A stretch of 64,000 bases of DNA from the NCBI RefSeq assembly GCF_002159975.1, contig NZ_NFJR01000002.1:291304-355303 (forward strand). Reading direction: 5' to 3'. This document shows, in pieces, positions 37,370 through 48,325 of this stretch. This stretch comes from Barnesiella sp. An22. Lineage in GTDB: Bacteria; Bacteroidota; Bacteroidia; Bacteroidales; Barnesiellaceae. Position numbers and translations under genes: made by a program. Under the pieces are notes generated by a model that made no database searches, had not been told where the DNA came from, and was given only the letters and a program-made list of their open reading frames with translations. The first letter of the stretch is position 1, and each line of letters opens with the position of its first letter.

Positions 37370-37377
37370 CAAATATA
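37370..37377 (-). promoter_or_regulatory. -7 element for the M6 protease operon
   Basis: TATATTTG on the minus strand fits TAnnTTTG, 20 bases before the protease ATG. Confidence 0.55.
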
Positions 37378-37447
37378 TTACTTTTCGTGACATTTTGTTC
37401 AGTAGAGGTGCTGTTTTTTGTAATTTAGTTTAATTCTATTTTATGCA

Positions 37448-38641
37448 CTACTTCAATTGTTCGGCCTGATTGTAGATAGCTTCGAAAATAGTCTTGTCGG
37501 CTTCGGTGAGCGAGCGTCCCCGACGGGCCATCATTTTCTCGGCAATGGCGTAGAATTTAGGTAGTTGCACGTCGGTGAAGCCGGCCGTGCCGCCCTCGCT
37601 GAACGAGGCGACGAAGTTGCGGGGGAACCCGGCACCGTGAATGTTGACTCCCACGCCTATCACCGTAGCGGTGTTGAACATGGTGTTGATGCCGGCCTTG
37701 GAGTGGTCGCCCATGATGAGGCCGCAGAATTGCAGGTGGGTGCGCAGGAAGCGGCGGGTGGGGTAGTTCCACAGTTTTATTTCGCTGTAATCGTTCTTGA
37801 GGTTCGAGGCTACGGCGCCGGCGCCCAGGTTGCACCATTCGCCGATGACGGCGTTGCCCAGGAATCCGTCGTGTGCCTTGTTGGAGAAGCCGAACATCAC
37901 CACGTTGTTCAGTTCGCCGCCCACCTTGCAGTAGGGTCCCAGGGTGGTGGCTCCGTAGATTTTGGTACCCATGTTGACAAACACATGTTCGCAGGCGGCG
38001 AAGGGGGCCCGTATGCAACTGCCCTCCATCACCTCGCTGTCGGCACCTAGGTAGATGGGGCCGTTGGTCACGTTGAAGATGGCGCACTCGGCCTTGGCTT
38101 CGGGCTCGATGAATATCTTGGGGGTTCCGTCGGCAAAGCAGGGGTCGCCGATGACGCGGTTCGACGGGCTGAGCGGCTGGCTGGTGCGGCCGCGGGTGAT
38201 GAGTTTGAAATCGGCCTCGAGACACTCGCCGTTGAGCAGGAAGATGTCGTAGAGGTGGTGAATGTAGCGGGGCTCTTGCTCGCAAGCGAGCGTGGCGGTG
38301 TGACGCCCTTCGCGGAAGTCGGTTTCGCTGCCCCGGAAGGCGATGACCGTATCCTGGTCGACCAGCGCCTCGCCCGGCTGCAACCGGTCTATCTGGGCAA
38401 CCAGTGTATCGTCGGGGATGAGGTGACCGGCGATGAAGAGGTTGTCGGGGGCGATGACGGCCGGATATTTCCCGGCCATATATTCGGGGGTGATATAGGA
38501 GTAGCTGCCGGGCAGCAGGCGTTCCCACTTTTCTCTCAGGGTGAGGATACCCACGCGTATGTCGGCGACGGGGCGGGTGAAGGCCAGGGGCAGCAGCTCG
38601 AGATGCTGCTGGGGTGTGTCGAAGAGAATGATATTTTTCAT
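37448..38641 (-). CDS. GlmU-like sugar nucleotidyltransferase/hexapeptide protein (TIGR03991 type)
   Basis: A 397-residue two-domain protein. The N-terminal 190 residues resemble a nucleotidyltransferase but lack the usual LAAGxGTRM loop; instead they begin NIILFDTPQQHLELLPLAFTRPVADIRVG, the start seen in the Bacteroidetes GlmU-like family. The C-terminal half is a left-handed beta helix of hexapeptide repeats (IYLGADSEVMEGSCIRAPFA, VIGEWCNLGAGAVASNLKND), as in acetyltransferases. A role in UDP-GlcNAc or a related sugar nucleotide is plausible but not shown by the sequence. It stands alone, divergent from the carrier-like/asparagine-synthetase-like pair. Confidence 0.82.
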   Translation of the reverse strand: MKNIILFDTPQQHLELLPLAFTRPVADIRVGILTLREKWERLLPGSYSYITPEYMAGKYPAVIAPDNLFIAGHLIPDDTLVAQIDRLQPGEALVDQDTVIAFRGSETDFREGRHTATLACEQEPRYIHHLYDIFLLNGECLEADFKLITRGRTSQPLSPSNRVIGDPCFADGTPKIFIEPEAKAECAIFNVTNGPIYLGADSEVMEGSCIRAPFAACEHVFVNMGTKIYGATTLGPYCKVGGELNNVVMFGFSNKAHDGFLGNAVIGEWCNLGAGAVASNLKNDYSEIKLWNYPTRRFLRTHLQFCGLIMGDHSKAGINTMFNTATVIGVGVNIHGAGFPRNFVASFSEGGTAGFTDVQLPKFYAIAEKMMARRGRSLTEADKTIFEAIYNQAEQLK

Positions 38642-38666
38642 AATCGTGTATAATGGATTGATAGAC

Positions 38667-38674
38667 CAAAGGTA
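38667..38674 (-). promoter_or_regulatory. -7 element for the GlmU-like gene
   Basis: TACCTTTG on the minus strand fits TAnnTTTG; the ATG is about 26 bases downstream. Confidence 0.55.
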
Positions 38675-38760
38675 ATGTAAATCTTATGGAAAATCAAAAT
38701 CTGGGGCGAGGTATTGCCTCGAGGATGATGGATTGAACAAATGGACCGGTGTGGTCGTTT

Positions 38761-39024
38761 ATGGAAAAAAAGAAGGATATGGAGAAAAATCGCTTTGTGC
38801 AACTGGTCGCCGGTATGCTGTACCGGACGAATCGGGACACGCTGACGTTGGATACCCGTTATAAAGGGTTGAAGGAGTGGAATTTTTTGTTTGAAGTCTC
38901 GTTGGCCATGATGCTCGAGGAGGAGTATCATGTGGAGGTGACCCCCGAGGATTTCTCGAGTACGGGAACCCTCGACGAACTGTTTCAACGGGTGTGTGCC
39001 CCCGGTCTGGCCGGCAAGGAATAA
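38761..39024 (+). CDS. Acyl-carrier-protein-like protein lacking the phosphopantetheine serine
   Basis: An 87-residue protein with the helical outline of an acyl carrier protein: helix 1 FVQLVAGMLYRTN, a loop, helix 2 FEVSLAMMLEEEYHVEVT (compare the ELVMALEEEF of true ACPs), an acidic PEDF loop and helix 3 TLDELFQRV. At the place of the invariant Asp-Ser-Leu it has Glu39-Trp40-Asn41, so no 4'-phosphopantetheine can be attached there. ATG 38779 and GTG 38749 are alternative starts. It ends 25 bases before the asparagine-synthetase-like gene and is probably its partner. I know of no described function for this variant. Confidence 0.7.
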   Translation: MEKKKDMEKNRFVQLVAGMLYRTNRDTLTLDTRYKGLKEWNFLFEVSLAMMLEEEYHVEVTPEDFSSTGTLDELFQRVCAPGLAGKE

Positions 39025-39049
39025 AACGAGAGCAGGGAGGCGAACGGAT

Positions 39050-40738
39050 ATGAGTGGCTTGTCGGGAATTGTAGGAGAGGTAGATCAGTTGGAACAGGTA
39101 TTGCGACACATGTCGGAGGCCCAGAATCATCGGGGACGCGAGACGCCGGTGGGGTGGGTCTCCACCTTTGTCGATGCCCGGGTGGGATTGATGCACAATC
39201 GCATGAACACCATCGACCCGGCCCGGGCTCCGAGTCAGCCTTACGAAGATGCCGATACGGGGCTGGTGGTGATGCTCGACGGCGAGATATTCAACTACGC
39301 CGAGGTGCGTGACCAACTGGCCAACTATTACACTTTTGCCACCGGGTGCATGTGCGAGGTGGTGGCCAAGGCTTACGACCGTTGGGGCGATAGCAGCTTC
39401 GATCGCTTCGAGGGCTATTTTGCCCTGGTCGTTTACAATCGGTTTTCCGAAGAGTTGTTGCTGTGTCGCGACCGTTTCGGCATCAAGCCGCTCTACTATG
39501 CCACCCGGTGGGGAAATCTTTATTTTGCATCGGAGGTGCGGGCCCTGTTTGCCGGGGGTGTCAGGCCCCTGCTGTCGGCCGAGCGGTGGGCCGGTTATCT
39601 GGCCTACTCGACTTATGGTTCGCCCTATGAGACCTTTTGGGAGGGGGTGCACCAGTTGCCGGCCGGTTTTTTGCTGCGCTACAACGGTTATTCGCTGGTC
39701 GAAAAGCGTTGGTACGAATTGGAGAATCGGGTCGAAGCCTGGCGCAACGAATCGCCCGAACGTAGAGCCGAAGCCTTTCGAGAGCAGATGCGCCGCAGTG
39801 TAGGGTATAGCCTCATGGGCGAGATGCCCAAGGGCCTTTCGCTCGATGGAGGCATGGAGTCGGCCCTCTTTATAGCCTTGATGAAAGGGACGGGGACCCC
39901 TCGCTATCTGAAGAGTTACATGCCCTATCGCGGGAAGTTGCACCAGAGCGGAGTGCTGTGGGGGGCCGAGCAACTGTCGGCTACAGCTGTGCCGCTCGAA
40001 CAGGTTTCCATTACCCCTGCGATGTTGTTGAAGGAGCTCGATTTTCTGTCCCGTTGGCAAGAGGAACCTGTCGACGGAATGGAGATGGTGGCTCGGTCGG
40101 CCTTTCTCCGGGTGATGCGCAAGCGGGGGCTGGCGGTGGTCAGTGGCGGTTGGGGGTTGGCCCACTTTCTGGGCGATGCCGTTCTGCCGGGCGACCGATA
40201 TACGTCGCTGGTACCCTCGGAGGTATTGTCGGCCGACTTTCGGCAACTGGCCCGCAAGCCTCGGTACCGGAGGCTGTTCGAGTCGGAAAACAGCCATTTG
40301 AAGTTTTGCGACTTATGCTATGAGCGCATTCCCCACCTGTTGCGGTGTGTCGACAAGATGAGCATGTATTATGGCGTGCAGATACGCAATGCCTTTTTGA
40401 ACCACAATCTCATAGAGATAGCCTTTGCCTTGGCCGGCGACAGCCCTTCGGGACGGGCGCGCAGGCAGTGGTTCGACCACGAGGTGGTAACCCCTTTGCT
40501 TTCGGGAGAGGTGAGGCTGGCGCCAGAAAGCGAGGCGGAGGAGCCGATGCTGCCTGCCGAGATGAAGCGGTGGGCCGACGAGGTAGTGCTCGACCTGCGT
40601 TACGGGCGGGTATCGGAGTGGTTCGACCACACTCGTCTGGAACGGGCCTGGCGACACGAAGAGGATGAACTCTTTGCCGACCCGGCGAAGGTGTGGAAAC
40701 TGCTTTCGCTCTGCCTGCAGCTGAAGAGTCTGGGCTGA
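39050..40738 (+). CDS. Asparagine synthetase-like protein with altered catalytic motifs
   Basis: A 562-residue homologue of AsnB: an N-terminal class II amidotransferase domain (1-200; VMLDGEIFNYAEVRDQL, CRDRFGIKPLYYATRWGNLY) and a C-terminal ATP-pyrophosphatase domain. Key residues differ. The nucleophile Cys2 is Ser (MSGLSGIVG), the NHRGRE segment replaces RHRGPD, the PP-loop SGGxDS reads DGGMES at residues 266-271, and the second SGxGxDE motif reads SGGWGLAH from residue 365. Ordinary asparagine synthesis is therefore unlikely; it may use another nucleophile, bind a ligand, or act as a scaffold. It follows the carrier-like gene by 25 bases, and rfbC lies 118 bases downstream with its own promoter. 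Confidence 0.85.
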   Translation: MSGLSGIVGEVDQLEQVLRHMSEAQNHRGRETPVGWVSTFVDARVGLMHNRMNTIDPARAPSQPYEDADTGLVVMLDGEIFNYAEVRDQLANYYTFATGCMCEVVAKAYDRWGDSSFDRFEGYFALVVYNRFSEELLLCRDRFGIKPLYYATRWGNLYFASEVRALFAGGVRPLLSAERWAGYLAYSTYGSPYETFWEGVHQLPAGFLLRYNGYSLVEKRWYELENRVEAWRNESPERRAEAFREQMRRSVGYSLMGEMPKGLSLDGGMESALFIALMKGTGTPRYLKSYMPYRGKLHQSGVLWGAEQLSATAVPLEQVSITPAMLLKELDFLSRWQEEPVDGMEMVARSAFLRVMRKRGLAVVSGGWGLAHFLGDAVLPGDRYTSLVPSEVLSADFRQLARKPRYRRLFESENSHLKFCDLCYERIPHLLRCVDKMSMYYGVQIRNAFLNHNLIEIAFALAGDSPSGRARRQWFDHEVVTPLLSGEVRLAPESEAEEPMLPAEMKRWADEVVLDLRYGRVSEWFDHTRLERAWRHEEDELFADPAKVWKLLSLCLQLKSLG

Positions 40739-40830
40739 CCGATGGCCGGGCGGGCAGGAGAGGCGATTGGCACCGCCGCAGGCGCGCAAAAATAAATGGC
40801 TCCGTCGTAACTCTTTTTCTTGACTTTCAC

Positions 40831-40838
40831 TACCTTTG
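40831..40838 (+). promoter_or_regulatory. -7 promoter element for rfbC
   Basis: TACCTTTG fits TAnnTTTG exactly, 18 bases before the ATG at 40857. A T-rich stretch (CTCTTTTTCTTGAC) lies in the -33 region. Confidence 0.6.
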
Positions 40839-40856
40839 CATCCAAAATCAATCGTG

Positions 40857-41405
40857 ATGAAATTTATAGAGCAAAAGTTAAAGGGAGCCTTCGTCATCGA
40901 GCCGCAAGTGTTCGGCGACAGTCGGGGCTATTTTATGGAGAGTTACAAAAAGGAACTTTTCGACCAATATGTAGGACCGGTCGATTTCATACAGGATAAC
41001 GAGTCGCGGTCGAGTTACGGTGTGTTGCGCGGTCTCCATTTCCAAAAGGGTGAATATTCGCAAGCCAAACTGGTGCGGGTGACTCAAGGTCGTGTGTATG
41101 ACGTGATTGTCGACCTGCGCCGCTCGTCGCCCACCTTCGGCCAGTACATCGGGGTAGAACTCTCCGACGACAACAAGCGCCAGCTCTTCGTGCCGCGCGG
41201 ATTTGCCCACGGCTTTACCGTATTGAGCGAGACAGCCCAGTTCTGCTACAAGGTCGACAATGTGTATGCCCCTGAGCATGAGGCTACATTGCTCTACAAC
41301 GACCCGCATGTGGGTGTGGTGTGGCCGGTGAAGCCCGAAGATATGCTACTCTCGCCGAAAGATATGAAGGGGCTCGGGTTCGATGAAATCGAGACATTCG
41401 AGTAA
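40857..41405 (+). CDS. rfbC: dTDP-4-dehydrorhamnose 3,5-epimerase
   Basis: A 182-residue cupin enzyme of dTDP-L-rhamnose synthesis. FGDSRGYFMESYKKELF, SRSSYGVLRGLHFQ with the catalytic His, VRVTQGRVYDVIVDLRRSSPTFG with the second catalytic residues, and LFVPRGFAHGFTVLSETAQFCYKVDN are all present in order. The ATG at 40857 follows the promoter closely; an earlier in-frame start would lie inside the promoter. The other rhamnose genes (rfbA, rfbB, rfbD) are not in this window. Confidence 0.95.
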   Translation: MKFIEQKLKGAFVIEPQVFGDSRGYFMESYKKELFDQYVGPVDFIQDNESRSSYGVLRGLHFQKGEYSQAKLVRVTQGRVYDVIVDLRRSSPTFGQYIGVELSDDNKRQLFVPRGFAHGFTVLSETAQFCYKVDNVYAPEHEATLLYNDPHVGVVWPVKPEDMLLSPKDMKGLGFDEIETFE

Positions 41406-41480
41406 CAGGCGGGAATATAAATCACTGTTGTCGGTCGTTTGTGACTTGACGATAAAATGGTGAAAAATAATCCGAATATA

Positions 41481-41512
41481 TTTGGTTTTTAGTGATTTAG
41501 TGCTTATCTTTG
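41481..41512 (+). promoter_or_regulatory. Promoter of the str-S10-spc-alpha cluster
   Basis: TTTGG at 41481-41485 and TATCTTTG at 41505-41512, with a spacer of about 20 bases, match both halves of the Bacteroidetes consensus. Transcription would start near 41519, leaving an untranslated leader of about 137 bases before rpsL. I could not assign a structure to the leader. Confidence 0.75.
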
Positions 41513-41655
41513 CACCACTTTTGATGCTGTAAAAGGTCGAAGCGTTTATATAATCGATTGATTATGTGAAAGCTATGACCAATTTTAGCGTCTTGGACAG
41601 AGAGAATAAGAAGGAAAATTATAAGTAAAAAGATTTTTAAAAAAAGTTCTAAGAA

Positions 41656-42060
41656 ATGCCTACGATTCAACAATTAGTAAGAAAAGGACGGGTTGTATTG
41701 GAAGACAAGAGTAAATCTCCTGCATTGGATTCATGTCCGCAAAGACGTGGTGTATGCGTGAGAGTTTACACGACGACTCCTAAGAAACCTAACTCTGCCA
41801 TGCGTAAAGTTGCTCGTGTACGTTTAACCAACGGTAAAGAGGTGAACTCTTACATCCCGGGTGAAGGCCACAACCTGCAAGAGCACTCTATCGTACTCGT
41901 TCGTGGCGGTCGTGTGAAAGACCTCCCTGGTGTACGTTATCACATCGTACGCGGTACGTTGGATACTGCCGGTGTAGGTGGCCGCACGCAACGTCGCTCG
42001 AAATATGGCGCCAAGAGACCTAAAGCAGGAGCTGCACCTGCCGCAAAAGGTAAGAAATAA
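41656..42060 (+). CDS. rpsL: 30S ribosomal protein S12
   Basis: A decoding-centre protein of the small subunit, 134 residues. [16 protein letters not shown] and [16 protein letters not shown] are the two loops where streptomycin-resistance changes occur; the critical lysines are unaltered. A short basic/Ala tail ([12 protein letters not shown]) extends beyond the E. coli protein. It heads the cluster and is followed by an unusually long 168-base spacer before rpsG. Confidence 0.98.
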   Translation: MPTIQQLVRKGRVVLEDKSKSPALDSCPQRRGVCVRVYTTTPKKPNSAMRKVARVRLTNGKEVNSYIPGEGHNLQEHSIVLVRGGRVKDLPGVRYHIVRGTLDTAGVGGRTQRRSKYGAKRPKAGAAPAAKGKK

Positions 42061-42064
42061 TCGA

Positions 42065-42228
42065 TACCTTTGAGAAAAAGCCAGCAAAGAGATTAAAAAG
42101 AATTAGTGTCAAACACTGGTTCGCGTTTATTGGATAGGCTGATTGGGTTGAGTAAATGAAATCGGCGGATTTCGTTGAAGATGTAAAGAACAGCAACCAA
42201 AAACAAGAACGACAATTTATTGTAAAAA
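42065..42228 (+). promoter_or_regulatory. Long rpsL-rpsG spacer with hairpins and a promoter-like box
   Basis: The spacer carries TACCTTTG (42065-42072, a TAnnTTTG match without a clear -33 box), a hairpin AGTGT-CAA-ACACT (42105-42117) and a second hairpin GAAATC-GGCG-GATTTC (42158-42173). In E. coli, S7 represses translation by binding this same intercistronic region, so a comparable control is plausible here. Confidence 0.4.
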
Positions 42229-42705
42229 ATGAGAAAAGCAAAACCAAAGAAACGGGTTGTATTACCAGATCCCGTATTCAATGATGTAAGGGTTTCGAAA
42301 TTTGTGAACCACTTGATGTATGATGGCAAGAAAAATACTGCCTACTCTATTTTCTACAGCGCACTGGAGATTGCGAAATCGAAGTTGCCCAACGAGGAGA
42401 AATCGGCCCTCGAAATCTGGAAGAAAGCCCTGGAAAATATTACACCTCAAGTAGAGGTTAAGTCTCGCCGTGTGGGTGGTGCTACTTTCCAAGTACCTAC
42501 GGAAATCCGCCCCGATCGTAAGGAATCTATTTCAATGAAAAATCTTATTATCTATTCTCGTAAGAGAGGTGGCAAAACGATGGCCGACAAACTGGCTGCC
42601 GAAATTGTCGACGCTTTCAACGAGCAGGGTGGTGCATTCAAACGTAAAGAAGACATGCACAAGATGGCCGAGGCCAACCGTGCATTCGCTCATTTTAGAT
42701 TTTAA
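42229..42705 (+). CDS. rpsG: 30S ribosomal protein S7
   Basis: A 158-residue primary 16S-binding protein that nucleates the head of the small subunit. [21 protein letters not shown] and [24 protein letters not shown] are characteristic. Length and ends match the family. fusA begins 25 bases after the stop. Confidence 0.98.
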   Translation: MRKAKPKKRVVLPDPVFNDVRVSKFVNHLMYDGKKNTAYSIFYSALEIAKSKLPNEEKSALEIWKKALENITPQVEVKSRRVGGATFQVPTEIRPDRKESISMKNLIIYSRKRGGKTMADKLAAEIVDAFNEQGGAFKRKEDMHKMAEANRAFAHFRF

Positions 42706-42730
42706 TTGAATAAAATAAGGAATAAAGAAA

Positions 42731-44851
<2,121 letters not shown>

Positions 44852-44871
44852 TTAAACCATCAAATATCAAT

Positions 44872-45177
44872 ATGAGCCAAAAAATCAGAATTAAATTGAA
44901 GTCTTACGACCACAACTTGGTTGACAAGTCGGCCGAGAAAATCGTAAAGACGGTGAAAGCTACGGGCGCAGTAGTGAGCGGGCCTATTCCTCTTCCTACT
45001 CACAAACGTATCTTCACGGTAAACCGCTCGACTTTCGTAAACAAGAAATCGAGAGAGCAATTCGAGTTGTCTTCGTTCAAGCGTCTTATCGACATCTACA
45101 GCTCGACGGCCAAGACCGTAGACGCCTTGATGAAATTGGAGTTGCCCAGCGGCGTGGATGTAGAAATTAAAGTGTGA
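44872..45177 (+). CDS. rpsJ: 30S ribosomal protein S10
   Basis: A 101-residue head protein that also acts as NusE in antitermination. [20 protein letters not shown] and [29 protein letters not shown] are typical; the second is the rRNA-contacting loop. It opens the S10 gene block. Confidence 0.98.
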   Translation: MSQKIRIKLKSYDHNLVDKSAEKIVKTVKATGAVVSGPIPLPTHKRIFTVNRSTFVNKKSREQFELSSFKRLIDIYSSTAKTVDALMKLELPSGVDVEIKV

Positions 45178-45198
45178 TTCAACAAAAATTAAGTAGAA

Positions 45199-45813
45199 AT
45201 GCCAGGATTATTAGGAAAAAAAATCGGAATGACATCCGTTTTCAGTGCCGAGGGTAAAAATGTACCATGCACTGTTATCGAAGTTGGTCCTTGCGTGGTT
45301 ACGCAAATCAAAACCGTTGAAAAGGATGGTTACGAGGCAGTACAAGTAGGTTTTATCGACAAGAAAGATAAACACACTACGAAGCCCGAAGCCGGCCATT
45401 TCAAGAAAGCAGGCGTAACGCCCAAGAGACACTTGGCCGAGTTCAAATTCGATACCGAATACAAATTGGGCGACACGATTGCCGTCGATTTGTTTGAAGG
45501 TGCGGATTACGTAGATGTAATCGGCGTATCAAAAGGTAAAGGTTTCCAAGGTGTAGTTAAGCGTCATGGTTTCGGCGGTGTAGGCCAGACCACTCACGGT
45601 CAGCACAACCGCTTGCGTGCCCCCGGTTCTATCGGTGCATGTTCGTATCCTGCCCGTGTGTTCAAGGGTACTCGTATGGCCGGCCAGATGGGTAACAGCC
45701 GTGTAACCGTGCAAAACCTTCAAGTGTTAAAAGTAATACCCGAGCACAATCTTTTGCTCATCAAAGGATCGGTACCGGGCAGTAAAGGTTCAATCGTAAT
45801 AATTGAGAAATAA
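45199..45813 (+). CDS. rplC: 50S ribosomal protein L3
   Basis: A 204-residue protein near the peptidyl-transferase centre. [13 protein letters not shown] at the start and [21 protein letters not shown], the extended loop reaching toward the active site, identify it. Its stop codon overlaps the rplD start by one base. Confidence 0.98.
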   Translation: MPGLLGKKIGMTSVFSAEGKNVPCTVIEVGPCVVTQIKTVEKDGYEAVQVGFIDKKDKHTTKPEAGHFKKAGVTPKRHLAEFKFDTEYKLGDTIAVDLFEGADYVDVIGVSKGKGFQGVVKRHGFGGVGQTTHGQHNRLRAPGSIGACSYPARVFKGTRMAGQMGNSRVTVQNLQVLKVIPEHNLLLIKGSVPGSKGSIVIIEK

Positions 45814-46433
45814 TGGAACTGAGCGTATATAACATTAAAGGTGAGGACACCGGTAAGAAGGTTGTTCTGGACGACTCCGTATTCGGAATCAAGCCCAACG
45901 ATCACGCCGTATATCTCGATGTGAAACAATACTTGGCCAACCTGCGTCAAGGAACTCACAAATCCAAAGAAAGAAGCGAAGTATCGGGTAGTACCCGCAA
46001 ACTGAAAAGACAAAAAGGAACGGGCGGCGCTCGTAGCGGTGATATCAACTCGCCGGTTATGATCGGTGGTGGTCGTGTATTCGGTCCCAAACCCCGTGAC
46101 TACCGTTTCAAACTGAACAAGAAAGTGAAAGAACTCGCCCGCAAGTCGGCATTGACTTACAAGGCTCAGGAGAATGCCATCGTAGTGGTAGAGGACTTCT
46201 CTTTCGATGCCCCCAAGACCAAGGAATTCGTAAACTTGCTGAAAAATTTGCAAGTTGCTGATAAAAAGTCACTTTTGGTTTTATCGGAACAAAATAAAAA
46301 CGTATATTTGTCGGCCCGTAATCTTACGGGAACAAATGTGGTAACGGTTTCGGAGCTCAACACCTACAAAGTATTGGACAACAAGGCTTTGATTTTGACG
46401 GAGAGCACGGTAGCCGCTATCAATAACTTTTGA
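45813..46433 (+). CDS. rplD: 50S ribosomal protein L4
   Basis: A 206-residue protein lining the exit tunnel. The basic loop [20 protein letters not shown] is the tunnel extension; [20 protein letters not shown] follows. In E. coli L4 regulates the S10 operon; no matching leader was identified here. The start overlaps the end of rplC. Confidence 0.97.
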   Translation: MELSVYNIKGEDTGKKVVLDDSVFGIKPNDHAVYLDVKQYLANLRQGTHKSKERSEVSGSTRKLKRQKGTGGARSGDINSPVMIGGGRVFGPKPRDYRFKLNKKVKELARKSALTYKAQENAIVVVEDFSFDAPKTKEFVNLLKNLQVADKKSLLVLSEQNKNVYLSARNLTGTNVVTVSELNTYKVLDNKALILTESTVAAINNF

Positions 46434-46450
46434 TGTAAGGAGGCTTAAAT

Positions 46451-46741
46451 ATGGGAATTATTATTAAACCTATCGTAACAGAGAAAATGACGGCCATGGG
46501 CGAGAAATACAATCGCTATGGTTTCCGTGTGGACCCGAAGGCCGACAAGTTGCAAATCAAGAAAGCCGTAGAAGCGATGTACAACGTGACGGTCGTATCG
46601 GTAAACACGATGAACTATCGTGGCAAAAACAAAAGCCGCTACACCAAGACCGGTCTCATCTCGGGTAAGACGGCCGCTTATAAGAAAGCCTTGGTTACAT
46701 TGAAAGAAGGAGAAACTATTGATTTTTATAGCAATATCTAA
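46451..46741 (+). CDS. rplW: 50S ribosomal protein L23
   Basis: A 96-residue protein at the tunnel exit, docking site for trigger factor and SRP. IIIKPIVTEKMT, KAVEAMYNVTVVSVNTMNYRGK and a basic loop give the family pattern. Confidence 0.97.
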   Translation: MGIIIKPIVTEKMTAMGEKYNRYGFRVDPKADKLQIKKAVEAMYNVTVVSVNTMNYRGKNKSRYTKTGLISGKTAAYKKALVTLKEGETIDFYSNI

Positions 46742-46748
46742 TTAAACA

Positions 46749-47573
46749 ATGGCAGTAAGAAAATTAAAGCCCACAACACCGGGGCAAAGACACAAAGTTA
46801 TTGGTGCATTTGATAATATCACTGCTAGCGCGCCAGAAAAATCTCTTGTAAGAGGTGTCAGAAAATCGGGTGGTCGTAACAATGAAGGGCATCTGACGAT
46901 GCGCTACATTGGCGGCGGTCACAAGAGAAAATACAGATTGATCGACTTCAAGAGAAACAAAGACGGTGTACCCGCTACTGTAAAGACGATCGAATACGAC
47001 CCGAACCGTTCGGCCCGTATCGCTCTCTTGTTCTATGCAGACGGTGAAAAACGTTACATTATTGCACCCAACGGCTTGGAAGTTGGAGCAACCTTGATGT
47101 CTGGCGAAAATGCAGCTCCTGAGGTAGGAAATGCGTTGCCCTTGAAAAACATACCTATCGGTACTGTTATTCACAACATCGAGTTGCGTCCGGGTCAAGG
47201 AGCCTTCCTGGTTCGCTCAGCCGGCACGTTTGCTCAGTTGACTTCGAGAGAAGGCGATTATGCAATTATCAAATTACCTTCTGGAGAAACCAGAAAAATC
47301 CTCGCAACCTGTAAAGCCACGATCGGCAGCGTAGGAAACTCGGATCACGCCCTCGAACGCTCGGGTAAAGCCGGACGCTCGCGCTGGTTGGGCCGTCGTC
47401 CTCGCAACCGTGGTGTCGTGATGAACCCTGTAGATCACCCGATGGGTGGTGGTGAAGGTCGTGCATCAGGTGGACACCCCAGATCGAGAAAAGGCTTGTA
47501 TGCAAAAGGTTTGAAGACCAGAGCTCCGAAGAAACACTCTTCGAAGTATATAATTGAAAGAAGGAAAAAGTAA
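46749..47573 (+). CDS. rplB: 50S ribosomal protein L2
   Basis: A 274-residue protein needed for subunit joining and peptidyl transfer. [23 protein letters not shown] near the start and [20 protein letters not shown] near the end, with the essential histidine, are diagnostic. Confidence 0.98.
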   Translation: MAVRKLKPTTPGQRHKVIGAFDNITASAPEKSLVRGVRKSGGRNNEGHLTMRYIGGGHKRKYRLIDFKRNKDGVPATVKTIEYDPNRSARIALLFYADGEKRYIIAPNGLEVGATLMSGENAAPEVGNALPLKNIPIGTVIHNIELRPGQGAFLVRSAGTFAQLTSREGDYAIIKLPSGETRKILATCKATIGSVGNSDHALERSGKAGRSRWLGRRPRNRGVVMNPVDHPMGGGEGRASGGHPRSRKGLYAKGLKTRAPKKHSSKYIIERRKK

Positions 47574-47593
47574 TCTGATAAATTGACAACAAC

Positions 47594-47863
47594 ATGAGTC
47601 GTTCATTAAAAAAAGGCCCATATATCAGTGTGAAGCTGGATAAAAAAGTTGCCGCCATGGAGGCATCAGGCAAAAAGTCTGTGATCAAAACATGGTCGCG
47701 TGCATCTATGATTTCACCCGAATTCGTAGGGCATACTTTTGCAGTACACAATGGTAATAAATTTATTCCCGTATACGTTACCGAAAACATGGTAGGCCAC
47801 AAGCTCGGCGAGTTTGCTCCTACGCGTACATTCCGCGGCCATGCAGGTAACAAGAAAAAATAA
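47594..47863 (+). CDS. rpsS: 30S ribosomal protein S19
   Basis: An 89-residue head protein. [43 protein letters not shown] and [16 protein letters not shown] are the family signatures. The 44-base spacer before rplV shows nothing else. Confidence 0.98.
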   Translation: MSRSLKKGPYISVKLDKKVAAMEASGKKSVIKTWSRASMISPEFVGHTFAVHNGNKFIPVYVTENMVGHKLGEFAPTRTFRGHAGNKKK

Positions 47864-47907
47864 GGCCTGAGGGAATGCGAGTTTTAATACAATTAAAGAA
47901 TTGAAAA

Positions 47908-48318
47908 ATGGGTGCAAGAAAAAGAGAATCAGCCAATAGAAGGAAGGAAGCTCTGAAAACTCAATATTTCGCCAAGTTGAACAATGTTCCTACCTCTCCC
48001 CGTAAAATGCGCTTGGTAGCCGATATGGTAAGAGGTATGGAGGTATTCAAAGCCTTGGGCGTATTGAAGTTCTCGAACAAGGAAGCTTCGCAAAGACTGG
48101 AAAAACTGTTGCGTTCGGCCATTGCCAACTGGGAGCAAAAGAACGAGCGCAAGGCCGAAAGCGGAGAACTGTACATCTCGACAATCTATGTAGATTGCGC
48201 AGCAATGTTGAAGCGTCTTCGTCCGGCTCCGCAAGGACGAGGTTACCGGATTCGCAAACGTTCGAATCACGTAACATTGTTTGTCGATACAATAAATAAA
48301 AACAATAACAAAAACTAA
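47908..48318 (+). CDS. rplV: 50S ribosomal protein L22
   Basis: A 136-residue tunnel protein; its hairpin contacts macrolides. [18 protein letters not shown] and the terminal [19 protein letters not shown] hairpin region are typical. A few extra residues are present at both ends compared with E. coli (110 residues). Confidence 0.97.
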   Translation: MGARKRESANRRKEALKTQYFAKLNNVPTSPRKMRLVADMVRGMEVFKALGVLKFSNKEASQRLEKLLRSAIANWEQKNERKAESGELYISTIYVDCAAMLKRLRPAPQGRGYRIRKRSNHVTLFVDTINKNNNKN

Positions 48319-48325
48319 TTGCTGG

